Source of the DNA: Termitomyces sp. T153 | Lineage: Eukaryota; Basidiomycota; Agaricomycetes; Agaricales; Lyophyllaceae | Reading direction: 5' to 3' | Assembly: GCA_018296165.2 (NCBI GenBank) | Contig: JACKQL020000041.1 | Span: 248,001-312,000 of the forward strand | DNA: 64,000 nucleotides | In this document: in pieces, positions 32,640-44,079 of the stretch | Layout of the letters: each line of letters opens with the position of its first letter | Position numbering within the stretch: the first letter of the stretch is position 1 | The notes under the pieces: generated by a model | Databases searched by the model: none | Seen by the model: the letters and a program-made list of their open reading frames with translations, nothing else | What the model was told of the DNA's origin: nothing | Translations under genes and position numbers: made by a program

Positions 32640-34400
32640 AGAAAAAGATGAACAGAACCACTCTTCACTGCAGATGAGAGGGCAATTTTTGAACCATATA
32701 AGGAAATGTACTAGTGAGAGCCAAATCATCAGGCTAGAACCACCATCTTAAAAGATAACATCCTCACCAATATTTTCAACTACTGGGCCAGTAAGGGAAC
32801 AGCACTAGAAACTGGAGAAGAGAGGGCAGAGAAAATCAAGGTGAGTCCCCATTCACATTTGCTAAATCCAGACTTCTAATCTTCTAGTAAAAAGTTGGAA
32901 ACTACATAAAAAATTCCTGGAGACCATATAGCCAACATAAAGATCCAAGGGCGCTCATGCAAATTTCTGTTAGGGATGTGGTGTGGTGAACAATGTCAAA
33001 GGAAATCAATCAGGAGATAAAAAACTTGCTGGATATTGAGGATCTTGACAGCTCATGACTAGAGGCATTTTCACAGTACAATGTGGCTGTGAAAAATGTT
33101 ATGAATCAGCTAAGTCCAGAGGAGGAAAACCACTTATGGAGGACAGCTGCTCAGTGGAGCAAGAAAGGAAATCTGCTGGATATCCAGCACAAGTGAGTAG
33201 TTTTTTTTTCTCATTCTAAAGTCATAATATTGCTCCTCAACTCACTGGCTGTCTGCTATCCAGTGCCTGCTGTCTGATCCTCACTTCTGTCTGATGTAGA
33301 GCTGTCAGTCTCCTGTCCACTCTAGCCTCTGGTATCCACTATTTGTCTCATGATCTGTCCTGATTTTTTTCTAGAAAGGCAGACAAATATGGTTTGAAAT
33401 GGGTTGATAATGCAGACATCCTTTGTTTTAAGGAGATGGGCATGTTGAGCTGGACTGTTGTAGGATGGATTGCCAAAACGGCATCACTCTTAGGGTGTAG
33501 GTGCATGTTATGCTAGATTTGATTTTTTTTAACCATGTTATACTTGTAGACATGACAATATGTCTCACTTGACACAGACCAACCAGTTTTCATTTGAAAA
33601 TATGTTTCCTGACCTTGTAGGTGACTTCAAACAGAAGATGGTGGACTACAGGTCTGCTCTCCTGGGCACACATAGAGCAATAAATAACACCTTGCAACAG
33701 GACACTACTCCTTCTGTTTTGATCCATCTTGATCTTGCTCTTGAGCAAGACAGTGATGGTTTCCCAATACTACCACTTTCACCAAGCAATATGGTCCAAA
33801 CCCAGCCAGAATTGGAAATGCTTGTCTGAGACTACTTGAACAGCCATTATAGTAAATTTGTTGTCCTGGTTCTTTGAATCTTTCTCCTGATAAATTCTCA
33901 GGAATTGCCTCAGGCTTCCATTACAAATCAGCTCCATACAATGCTGTGCAGTTGAATTGTACCAAATTCATCAGTTCAAAATATTTTCCTAAATCACTGG
34001 AATTCAAGGATCCCCACAATCTTGGTTGATTAGAGCTGTTGTGCCTTCTGAAGTTCTGGAGAGATCATCAGGAAGAACATGAATCCAGTGATACCTTCCA
34101 GTAGAAGGTTTATGTCAACAAGAATAAGGATAGGGTTCCTGCTCAGTATGGCACTTGTGCTGACTATGAACAGAGGGCTGCTGCTGCAGCATCATGTAAG
34201 GCATCTCCAAAGAAAGGAGAATGTCAGAGGGAAAAAAAGCATATTGGGTCATCCAGTGGTGATATGGCAAGAAATTCTCTGGCTAGAAAATCCAGCATAG
34301 TAGGCCCCCCAGATCTGGCTGGCAATCTGGCTAGCACTCTTGGCATTGCAGGCCAACCCAATCTGTCTAGCAAACCTGGTATTATAAGCCAACCAGATCC
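32640..34400 (+). pseudogene. Relic of a spliced fungal protein of unknown function
   Basis: Coding text with surviving splice signals: ILTNIFNYWASKGTALETGE up to 32,841, a GTGAGT...TTCTAG intron (32,842 to about 32,888), then VGNYIKNSWRPYSQHKDP, IKNLLDIEDLDSS, NVAVKNVMNQLSPEEENHLW and AAQWSKKGNLLDIQ. A second intron starts GTGAGT near 33,192, followed after its AG by KYGLKWVDNADILCFKEMG. The 3' part (33,560-33,829) is acidic and ends QTQPELEMLV. It resembles a highly expanded, uncharacterised agaricomycete family with a C-terminal Pro/acidic region (recalled, not searched). In-frame stops (for example near 33,055) show decay. The tail to 34,400 contains degenerate GPPDLAGNLAS-type repeats. 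Confidence 0.5.
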
Positions 34401-34415
34401 ATCAGGTGATCTGGC

Positions 34416-34782
34416 TGTCAGGAGACTTCCATTTCCAACCTCTATGACTTGTTCCAGCATCTTTGCAGCTTGTTTGATGTATTTAGGGCTCATTCCAGAA
34501 CATGGAGATCTCTAAAGACCCACAGAAATTTCTGTATTACCTCACTGATCATCTTCCTAGGGTTAGGGCTAGCTCTGGCCTTCTGTACAGTCACTCCCAT
34601 GCTTTTGCTGTCCACTGATGCACTCCACCAAGCAGCAGGGATTCTTAGACTTGTTTTCTTTAGATTCCTCTCTGCTAGGTGATTAGTTACTGCTTGTATC
34701 TTTGTCTACTTGCTAATATACTTTGGATTCTCCTCTGCTAGCTGTGTGACTCAGATCCACTGCCCCAGAGGTCACCCTTACA
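34416..34782 (+). repeat. LTR of element E (367 bp)
   Basis: TGTCAGGAGACTTCC to CACCCTTACA; aligns with the B LTRs. Confidence 0.9.
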
Positions 34783-34888
34783 GCAGAATAAATCTCCTGA
34801 AATTGGTCTGGATGCCCCTCATAGCTACAGGGAATCTCTGAGCCACTATCTGTTGCTTCCCCACCAGGATTAAGCACCACAAAGTTCT

Positions 34889-35787
34889 ATGTCTCAGCCT
34901 GCCAACCCAGACACCCCTGTGGAGGCTTTGGCTGCACAGGACCAAGCCTGGACCTGCCTGCTACACCTAGAAAACTAGGTGCAACTCATGCAATCATCTC
35001 TTACTCACTATACAACTGAACTCTCCACCCTCTGTCAAACCACAGATCTTATCTTCCAATCACTCCAGGCACTGCTCAAGTGCCTACCCCCTATCTCTGC
35101 ACCTCCCCTGGATGAGGAACCTACCCTGACTGCTTCTGTATCTGTTTCTGCAGCTCTGATGACCCTATGACTGCAGATTCTATACCCTGTGCTTCCAGAT
35201 GTGTACAATGGTGCTTGCTGCAGCAGGTAATGTTTCCTCCAGTCCTGCCTCACCTACATCCACCTCAGCAGGGATGCCTTTGACTCTGACATGTTGAAAA
35301 TAGCCAGGGTACAGTTGTACATGAAGACTGGATGTGCCTCCACCTATGCATTGTGAGTTTTCCATTGCCCCAGAGGTGTTGGAAGTTTTCCAGACTGAGC
35401 CACCTTTGAGAAGGACTTTCATGTGGAGTTTTTTCCACTAGACCCTGCCAAAACCACTGCCTTGATGCTATGTGACAGGGAGCAATATGGGCAAGGGAAG
35501 CAGATACTGGATGAGTACATTGACTCCTTCCAGGTACTAAATGAGCAAGCCACCTACTCTGACAGCCTTCAGTAATGCCTCATGTTGTAAGGAACTCAGG
35601 AGAATGTGGAGGAGTACATCAAATTGGAGATGTATGAGAATGATTACTATACTTGGGGGAGTGATAGTGAGGGACTGTTTGCTCTTACAGAGGTTCCTAC
35701 TGCTGAGTATGGGAAGAAGGAACCTAGTAATGAGGTTCACATGCATAAGGTACAGATTATCATGGCTGAAGATGCCATGGACTGACC
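34889..35787 (+). pseudogene. Gag of element E
   Basis: Starts MSQPANPDTPVEA at ATG 34889, the same start as B gag (4051). Contains LQSCLTYIHLSRDAFDSD and ARVQLYMKTGCASTYAL as in B, then FEKDFHVEFFPLDPAKTTA and DREQYGQGKQILDEYIDSF, which B lacks. An acidic stretch (YYTWGSDSEGLFAL) follows. Stops interrupt it (near 34,976 and 35,168, TAG and TGA). The zinc knuckle seen in B is not reached before the element breaks off. Confidence 0.75.
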
Positions 35788-35863
35788 AGTACTGCTAGCA
35801 CAAGATAAAGAGTGTCTCAGATTTCTGTCTTTTCCTATGTTTTGGCAACTTCCAGAATTTGCA

Positions 35864-35969
35864 GTCTCTATGTGACACAACAGTCACATGACTTTGTTAT
35901 GTATGGTTTAGGCCCTGTCTCTATGTGACACAACAGTCACATGACTTTGTTATGTGTGGTCTAGGCCCT
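35864..35969. repeat. 53 bp direct duplication with internal palindrome
   Basis: GTCTCTATGTGACACAACAG begins at 35864 and again at 35917; each copy contains GTGACACAACAGTCAC, an imperfect palindrome. Copies differ at two positions, both transitions. Confidence 0.85.
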
Positions 35970-37262
35970 CAGCCCACTAGCCAACTTTGCCCTAGCACTC
36001 TTTGGTGCCATCCTAGCAAAGTCCCCAACAAGTCTTTCTTTCTTAGTATTATTGCTACAGTTTCATTATTTCTTGATTTGGACTTATTTCTTTGATACAT
36101 ATCACTCTAGCAACCAACATACTGGCTGTCATTCCAGGTGTTGAATTTAGCTATAGTTGAGTTATTGACTTGCACAAGCCCTTCCTTCTGACTCGCCTAT
36201 GTTGTTAGCACCTCTTTTTACCATTATTGACTCCTCTTAGTTTTTGTTATCTTTACTTACTAAATACCATCATGTTTTCTATACTACCATCAAAGAATTG
36301 CACCTTGTTATCAGCCCCAGACTGCAGATCTAAGTCTAGCAACTCTAAAGCATCTTCTTTTGCTCTAGTGCTCTCTCTATTGGGTTAGCATCTTCATTGT
36401 TTTGCTCAGCTAGTACCACCTTAGGATACTATTTTGCCAAGTCTATGTTTAGTGCTAGCACCTACAGCTAGTTTTGTTTTGTTATCATCCCCTGTCACTA
36501 ATGCCCTCTTTGCTACTCCTAGTGCCAGGCTTTAGCATTGTTCTGCTAGTGCCCCTTTAGCCAGCAACCTCAGTTTTACTCTAGTTGGGTTTACTCACAG
36601 AGTTCCCCTTCCTTATTTGCTATCAACTTCTCCCAATCTTGCACCAGTGACCTTGTGCTATCTAGTGGGCTTTCTGGGACCTAGCTTGACTTGCAACCCT
36701 CATTTCTTTTGTCCATTCATAGTCTACTTGTGAAACTGCTAGTTGTTGTGTTCTCTGCACAGCAGCTAGGCAGCAATGGACATCATCATTTTGGAATCCA
36801 CTATGAGGGAAAGCTAAGAGCCAGAAACCCATGCAGAAGCCTGTTGTTACTTGCATTTCACTCCAGCACCTTGCTAGTTTAATTCTTTCATAGACCCTTT
36901 GACCCTGCCACTATCCTCACCAACTCCCACACACTGCACAACTGTGCCAACAAACTTAGTGCTGCACATAACTCCCTCTTCATCAACAAAATTGATAATC
37001 TCTCTCCAGGAGGTCACATACTCAGTTTTCTTAGCACCCCACTCTCACTGCTGATGCCTTTTGACTTGCCCACTTTCTTGCCAGAACTCTATCAGCTACC
37101 ACCTTCACCTATCCCCCCTTCTCACATTAAATCCAACAATTGCTATGGCTGACAACAAACATCTGGTCTACTGTGTGTGCATGCTACTGTACAATGACTC
37201 TACTGCCCCTGAGTGGGATGAGTCCCATCCTTGCAAGCTAGCACTTGAATATTTGTTTGGTG
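35970..37262. other. Unassigned stretch
   Basis: Many short GCTAGTGCC/CTAGCA-type motifs but no recognised gene or element. Confidence 0.4.
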
Positions 37263-37267
37263 ATTGT

Positions 37268-37821
37268 TGTAAGGGTGACCTCTGGAGGCTGTGGCTCAAT
37301 CACACAACTAGCAGAGGGAGATCCAAAGTCTATTCTGTATCTACAAGAAGTTCTAGAGTTCTAGCCACTCACCTGGCAGAGGGAGATCCAAAGAGAACAA
37401 GTCTAAGGATCCCCAATGCTAGTGTTTGGAAAATTTACTCTAAAGCTTCTGGAAAAAACACCCAACAACAACCAAATCTGGAGTCCGATCAAAAAGTGGA
37501 AATCCATCGTAATGGCCTCAATCTCCAAATTTCTGGCATGTGACCACCTACCAATAGAACCAAAAAATAGCCCTTGGTTGAAAGTACTTATGGTCTACAG
37601 ATGGGAGGCCTACAATGAGTGGTAGGCCTGGAATACAGGAAACAAACCAGAGGTCTGGTAAGAGGCCATGTGGAAGGGGCAACACTTGTCAGAATTACAG
37701 ACAGAGAACCAGTGCAGCCTGAGGGCTAGAACTGGGACCAGCAGATAGGGAAAGCAAAGGAGAGTAAAGTAAAACTATAGGGGGAGAACAGGACAAAGGG
37801 GGAATGGGACATTCCCTGACA
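37268..37821 (-). mobile_element. Solo LTR related to the B family, minus strand (554 bp)
   Basis: On the plus strand it begins TGTAAGGGTGACCTCTGGA and ends ATTCCCTGACA, the reverse complement of the B LTR ends (TGTCAGGGA, GGTCACCCTTACA). It also shares GGGATCCTTAGACTTGTTCT-type text. The middle differs and is longer than B's 368 bp, so it is a separate subfamily. Flanks ATTGT (37263-37267) and ACTGT (37822-37826) match at four of five bases, the mismatch being a transition, consistent with a decayed duplication. Confidence 0.7.
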
Positions 37822-37929
37822 ACTGTGGCATAGCCAATGAAACCTAGAAAAAGGAGTATGCAGGATATGGCAGAAACCTGGCTTGGCATACCCAAAATAG
37901 GTAAATTTTTTGTTCCCACTGGCACTGCT

Positions 37930-38090
37930 GATGAGCATTGGGCCTGCTCATTCTCTGTGTATGTGGAGGTGTGTGGATTCTTGTGGCTCTTGTAGCTTTT
38001 AGTAGTTTCATGCAACATGGTGCTATGTGCCAAGCATGTAATAAAGTGGATTTTCTTGAAAAAAGTAAAAAAAGTAAAAAAAACAGCTTG
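37930..38090 (+). mobile_element. 5'-truncated LINE 3' end
   Basis: CCTGCTCATTCTC, GTATGTGGAGG, TGGCTCTTGTAG and CAAGCATGTAATAAA followed by A-rich runs (38060-38085) parallel the 3' UTR and A-tail of the LINE at 29,865-30,012. Only the last 150 bp or so remain. Confidence 0.65.
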
Positions 38091-38437
38091 TACCTTTTTA
38101 ACAGTAGTATGTACCTTCATAATTTCAGATGTACTGCACCAAATATACTCACTTCAAGCCCACTGTTATCTACAAGGAATTCTTTTCATATTATGGATTT
38201 GGGTAGACAGCTCAAGCCCATAGTTGAGAGATGGAAGATCTAAGACAATGCAAGGTCTGTGTACAGATTAAGTGGAGCCTAAGTAGGCAAACTATCCATC
38301 AAGGCTTGGAATTTCTCGCTTGTGGGTCCATTAGTTAACTTTGCTCAGCAAGTGAAATAGAATGAGACTTTGTTTCCATTTCCTCATAGATTTCAGCATG
38401 ATCATCTGACCCTGTATCTTGCTCTCTTTTTTTGAGT

Positions 38438-38442
38438 CTTGC
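38438..38442. repeat. Target-site duplication CTTGC, left of copia
   Basis: CTTGC immediately before the TGTCA start of the 5' LTR; repeated at 43550-43554. Confidence 0.88.
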
Positions 38443-38731
38443 TGTCAAGAGAGAGGATTCTAAGCCTCTATTTCCTTATATGATTATATATTACTAATCT
38501 GTTACAATTTTATCCACATTCTGATTCCACCACACCTCAATCACTTACCATTATATCATGGTTGCACTGAGGTGTGTATAGCTTATGTTTCATCCTCTAC
38601 TTACTACTGATACTTATTCTACTTAGATGTTTATCTAATGTTCTTTATTAACAGGTAGATACATTCAATATAGTTGCTTACCATTATATCGTAGTTGCAC
38701 TGAGATGTTTATCTAACATTCTTTATTAACA
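38443..38731 (+). repeat. 5' LTR of the copia element (289 bp)
   Basis: TGTCAAGAGAGAGGATTC to TTCTTTATTAACA. Several positions read TG or CA where the 3' LTR has CG. Confidence 0.92.
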
Positions 38732-38821
38732 GGTTTGGGCCCCATTCCCTCAGTTAATAAAAAAAAACAGAGCAACCACAAGACCCCTTGCAACTCAAGA
38801 CAATTTTTATAGACTTCTGCC

Positions 38822-41800
38822 ATGTCAGGTGCTAGCTCAATGTTACTACCTTTCCAATTGCCTGAGGATCAAAGATGCAAGGGATACAAGAACTATGCTA
38901 GTTGGAAGATCAACATGATTGCACATGGAAGACCACACAGGCTACTCAACTATTGGGAGGACAAGATTGTTGTCCCAGTGTTACTCCTCCAGTCCCCCAA
39001 ATCTGAAAACAAAAAAAGCCCCACCCAATCTTCCCTCCCTCCAAGGACATTGGATACAACTCCTGTGCACTCATGGATGCCAAACAAGCTCAAATACAAA
39101 CTCTGCAAGAGCATGGCATTGTTGTCAATCTTGATCAACCTGACTGACATCACAGGATCTGGCATCAACCCTTACAGCACTTCTCATGCCACATGGAACT
39201 TCCTCGACAAACAGTATGGAGTGGGCAGTCAATGCATGCAAAACATGAAGGAGAGGGAGTTGGCAGACTGCAGATACAGTGACAGAAGCAAGGTTGCTGA
39301 AGAAGGTGGCCATATTGAGAAGATGTGGAAGCTGAGAAAGGCAGCAAATGATGCAGGTGTGGAGATCACTGACAAGAGGTTCATCATCAATCTGCTTGAT
39401 TCTTTTCTGGAATCTTGGGACCCAATTGCATTGACCCTATACAGAGAGACTGAACTTGTCCAGGTCATACAGACTCTGACTACCCATAGTGAATGCATTG
39501 CAAACCAATCTGAATCTTCAGGCACAGGCACTGCAACTCTGATTGACACTGTCAAGGCACTCAAAGCAATGATCCATGTGCTTCAAGCCCAAGCCAATGG
39601 CTTGTCAATAAAGAAACCAAACTCTGACAAGATGTGCTCCAACTGCGGAAAAACTGGCCACACTCACCCAGATTGTTTTAGAGAAGGAGGTGGAAAACAG
39701 GGTCAGTACCCATTGTGGTGGAGGGAGAAACACACAGCATCCTTATCTGGTGCCAATTTCACATCCACAACTGCAGATAGAAGCATCATGCCTGGTGGCC
39801 ACTTTACATTGTTGGCTTGCATAACCAAGATCCCAGATTTGATATTCAAGGACAATGCACCATCCTTTGAACATGTTGCCCTAACTGCTGGAGAAATACC
39901 ACCAAGTAAATCCTGCTCATTTGCTGACTCAGGGTATACCACTCACTTCTTCAAAAGCTGCAAGGTGTTTGTTAACTACAAGCCTATCATGAAGCTGACT
40001 GGCCAATCCTCAAAAGAGGGTGCAAGCTTCATGATCCTTGGGATAGGAAATGTGGTGATTAGAGTTATCCATCAGGGGAAGGAACATACTTTAGTATTCA
40101 GAGATGTGCTCCATGCCCCCACTGTAGCTGCAAATTTAATCCTTATAAGCAAGCTCAACTTGGCTGGTTGGCATACCATGTTTGGGGATTGCAAGGTTCA
40201 GTTCTCCTTTAATAAGGCCAAAGTCTTCATGGGAGAAATGAAAAATGGGATGTACCTGATATTGGGATCATTCACAGTACCTTTACTGGTTGCATTGGCC
40301 ATACAATCACTCCAAAGCTGTGTAGATCTCATGACATGGTATTGGTGTTTTTCCCATTTTGGCCCATCATGGATTGAGGAAGCCACCAAGCTTGTGGATG
40401 GCCTGCTGATTAAAAAAGGAACTACACCTGGTCAGTGTGAAGACTGTATTGTGGCAAACCTGAAGAAATGGCTATATGATGGCTCTCTACTACATGAAAG
40501 TGTAGTCCTGTCCTCTACTAATATTGATCTTTGGGGACCAGCTTGTGTAAAGTCCATGGGAGGTGCCCTGTATGCCATGAAGTTCCATGATTGAGGATTC
40601 TCACATCAGCATACCTTCTTTCTCCCAAATCAACTTGCTGAGATGGTACTATGTGCCTTAAAAACATATAAGGTGGAATCTGAAAGAATGACTGGCTGGC
40701 TCATGGTTTTCATATGAATGGATAATGCACCTGAGTTCCACAGCAACTTGTGGAAGGAATACTTTTGAGAAGAGGGGATGGTATTTGATCCAACTGTCCC
40801 ATACTCTTCTGCATCAAATGGCACTGCCAAAAAGTCAATTGGGGTCATGATCAGTTCAGTACAAGCAATGCTTACTGATGCAAACCTGCCTGCAAAGTGG
40901 TGGGCCCAGACATGGGAATTTGCAGAATATGTCAAGAATTGATTGCTGTCAGCTTGCCACCCTGGAGTTATACCAGAAGAGAAGTGGATGGGAGAATGTC
41001 AGGATGTGGGCCACTTGCATGTGTGGGGGTGTATTGCCTACATGCATATACCAAAGGAGCAAGGAGGAGGTAAATTAGCAGAGCATGCAATCAAGGGTCA
41101 GTTGATTGGCATCAAGGGCCAGGGAATGTACTGAGTCCTGATACCCAAAACTGGCAAGATCATTCAATCACAGGATGTAAAGTTTGAAGAGGGTACTGGG
41201 CACCACTCCCTCATGGCTGAGGGGGAGTACAGTATTGAAAGCAACAATGACAACAAAAACTATGATTTCCTCATTGACACACTGCTCTCAATAACTCCAG
41301 CCATTCCCAAACAAATTGACTTGATCACTATTGACTCTCATACACCATCCATACTTGAGCCACCACCAACTCCTGCAACTCCCATAACCCCTATAACCAA
41401 GCAACCAACCTTGGAACCTCCACCAGCTCCACAAAAATCCCAACCTCGCATCATGTATCCACCAGCATCATGGAAGTTGACATGACTTGCAGAAAAAGAG
41501 GCAAGACAAACTGCTGAACATCACGCATCTACTGAACTGGAAGGAAACTTATCAGTACTTTCCAATTTCACTGACAATGACAATCATTTCACCAATGCCC
41601 CTGAAGCACTCACAGCTGTTCCCATAGGACTACTTCCAGAACCCCAGAACCGATTCATCCCCAATACATTCAATGAAGCAAATGATCCAGCAAGATGCCA
41701 CTTATGGAGACTGGCTATGGAGAAGGAAATAGCAAGATGGGATGAGAGAGGGGTTGTAACACCAGTGCTGCATCCAAAAGGGGTCAACACTATCAAGACA

Positions 41801-43235
41801 AAATGGGTTTTTGACCTGAAGGTTGATGGAGATGGAACATTATTAAGGAGACAAGCATGAAATGTGGTAAAAGGTTTTACACAGAAACTAGGGGAGCACT
41901 ATGAGGAATCCTTTGCTGCAGTCATAAGGTACAAATCTGTCAGAATACTCCTATCCATCATCACATCTCGAGGATTGAAGATTGGCCTCATTGAATTTGT
42001 TGGTGCATACCTCAACACAAAACCTCAAGGGGACAACTACCTTGAAATCCCTGAAGGGCTTGAAGACCATTACAAGATTCCTGGGACTGACACCATGCTA
42101 CACATGAATTATACAATTTATGGAATGATGGACAGTGGGAACAATTGATTCTTCAAGCTTAATGGGACCTTCATGAAACTAGGACAGTGTCAATCTCATG
42201 CTGATGTCTGTATCTGTATAAAGTGGACTCCAGATGGAGGATATATCCTATCCTCAACATATACAGATGATGTCCTCATGGGTGCATTGTCTGACAAGGT
42301 GATGGACAAAACCAAGGAGGAACTGGGAAGTAAACATGAGATTATGGACATGGAGAAACCCAACAAGGTTCTCGGTATATCCCTCATCATTGATGAAAAC
42401 AATGGAAGTATCACTATCCATCAGAAACAGCTCATCGAGAAGGTCATTACCAACTATGACCGACACAAAACCAAAATACATGCCACTCCCTGCCAACGTC
42501 AACTTATTGGACTCCCAAGCAAAACCAATCCCATCAAAGGACGTGTACTTCATGCAAGATAAGCCCTATTGTAAGGCTGTGGGGATGCTGAACCACATAG
42601 CTAACGGAACATGTCCCAACATTGCTTTTGCTGTTATGATCCTAATGCATTACACTGAGGACCCTCGCCCGATCCACTGGCAACTTGTCCAAAATGTTAT
42701 TGCGTACCTCAAAACAACCAAGGAACTTGCAATCATGTACCATTGAGGCGGGGAGATTAAGCCTTATGGTTTCTCGGACTCATCATATGCTGATGACCCA
42801 GATACTAGAAAATCATCAGCTGGATATGTCTTCTTGATGGCTGGGGGACCAGTTAGCTGGAAGGTGAAGACACAGGACAGGGTTAGTACGTCGACAGGGC
42901 AGGCAGAGTATGTGGGTGTGTTTGAGGCTGGGAAACAAGTGATGTGGATGTTCTCTTGGTTATCAGAGGTGGATATTCACGTGGATCAACCCATTACTGT
43001 TCAATGCAATAGCAATACAGCTGTGGCGCTTACAAAAAACACTAGCGGTCATAGCAAGGTGAAACACCTCGATGCCAAGGTCCATTGGATTTGCGAGGCC
43101 GTTCAACATAAGGATGTATGCGTCAAGCCTATATCATCAGAGGACAATGTTGCTGACTTATTCACGAAAGCCTTACCTCGACCTCAACTTGAAAAACTTA
43201 TATGTGATATGGGCATGGTCTATCTATCAACTTAA
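38822..43235 (+). pseudogene. Copia Gag-Pol polyprotein
   Basis: Starts at ATG 38822 (MSGASSMLLPFQLPEDQ). The first 590 codons are open: Gag, a zinc knuckle (CSNCGKTGHTHPDC, near 39,640), protease DSG (CSFADSGYTTHFF, 39,920), pre-integrase and CEDCIVANLKKW. The same frame continues beyond the stop at 40592-40594 with integrase DNAPEFHS; NGTAKKSIGVM has Lys where the catalytic Glu is expected. RT follows: KTKWVFDLKVDGDGTLL, GLKIGLIEFVGAYLNT and STYTDDVLMG (catalytic box). After a frameshift near 42,500, RNase H gives STGQAEYVGVFEAGKQ and DNVADLFTKALPRPQLE. Many stops are TGA where family members have Arg or Trp. Confidence 0.92.
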
Positions 43236-43262
43236 TCTACTAGGCTGCGAATCCAGGGGGAG

Positions 43263-43549
43263 TGTTAAGAGAGGATTCTAAGCCTCCATTTCCTTATATG
43301 ATTATATATTACTAATCCGTTACAATTTTATCCACATTACGATTCTGCCACACCTCAGTCGCTTACTGTTATATCGTGGTTGCACTGAGGTGTGTATAGC
43401 TTATGTTTCAACCTCTACTTACTACTGATACTTATTCTACTCAGACGTTTATCTAACGTTCTTTATTAACAGGTAGATACATTCAATATAGTCGCTTACC
43501 ATTATATCGTGGTTGCACTGAGACATTTATCTAACATTCTTTATGAACA
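43263..43549 (+). repeat. 3' LTR of the copia element (287 bp)
   Basis: TGTTAAGAGAGGATTC to TTCTTTATGAACA. It contains an internal duplication: CGCTTAC..TTATATCGTGG is found from 43360 and again from 43493, and TTTATCTAACGTTC from 43448 recurs as TTTATCTAACATTC from 43527. Confidence 0.92.
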
Positions 43550-43554
43550 CTTGC
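43550..43554. repeat. Target-site duplication CTTGC, right of copia
   Basis: Partner of 38438-38442. Confidence 0.88.
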
Positions 43555-44070
43555 CACTCAACTCTACAATGGAGGTTGAATTGAATTTGACAGAGAATGA
43601 CATCTTGCTTCCACCAATCTCGCTTTTGGAAGGCATAAATAAGGTTCCAATAATAACTAAGGATCAATACAGATATACTGCAAACCAGGGGTCTTGAAAT
43701 AGCCAATTTTACATCTGGCCACATGACTTTCTGAGTATGCTAGTGAAAGATCTATGGACCTCTCAAGGATACTGTTTCAGTGGCATTGTTATTTGTGGAT
43801 ACCCTGAAAAGCCAAAAAGACTATGAGTGGACTAAAGATGACAAGAATCAAATTCACTTGCTGAGCCATTGGGAAAATTTCTCCTATAATATCTGTTGTC
43901 CGTTTTTCAAACATCCTTTGGACTGTTGTACGAGAGTTCAGCCTGCATGCCATACATGTGATTATTAGAAGAGAAGTCTGTCAGGAGAGTGTGTGGTACA
44001 AGATTGACATACGTTGCCTAAGGTAGATCAGATAAGCTGTCTTACAGAGTTACATTTAGGTGGAATATTA
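43555..44070. other. Unassigned stretch right of copia
   Basis: Two short open frames (43509-43697, 43780-43968) have no recognised motif. Confidence 0.35.
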
Positions 44071-44079
44071 GTCATACTA

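Larger units (their letters stand above)
34416..35787 (+). mobile_element. 5' end of a third B-family Ty3 element (E)
   Basis: A 5' LTR (34416-34782) is followed by the gag start at 34889 and sequence collinear with B gag, ending near 35,787. No pol, 3' LTR or target duplication partner was found, so it is truncated. It keeps gag segments missing from B. Confidence 0.88.
38443..43549 (+). mobile_element. Full-length Ty1/copia element
   Basis: LTRs of 289 bp (38443-38731) and 287 bp (43263-43549) flank a single gag-pol region. CTTGC at 38438-38442 and 43550-43554 is the 5 bp target duplication. A purine tract (AGGGGGAG, 43255-43262) touches the right LTR. Domain order protease-integrase-RT-RNase H defines Ty1/copia. 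The copy is dead: about nine in-frame stops, one frameshift near 42,500 and a lost integrase Glu. CpG is nearly absent from the left 3.9 kb but retained in the right 1.2 kb including the 3' LTR. Confidence 0.95.

Noticed and set aside
37930..38090. Independent SINE
   Set aside because: No pol III promoter boxes were found; similarity to the 3' end of the LINE at 29,865-30,012 makes 5' truncation of a LINE simpler.
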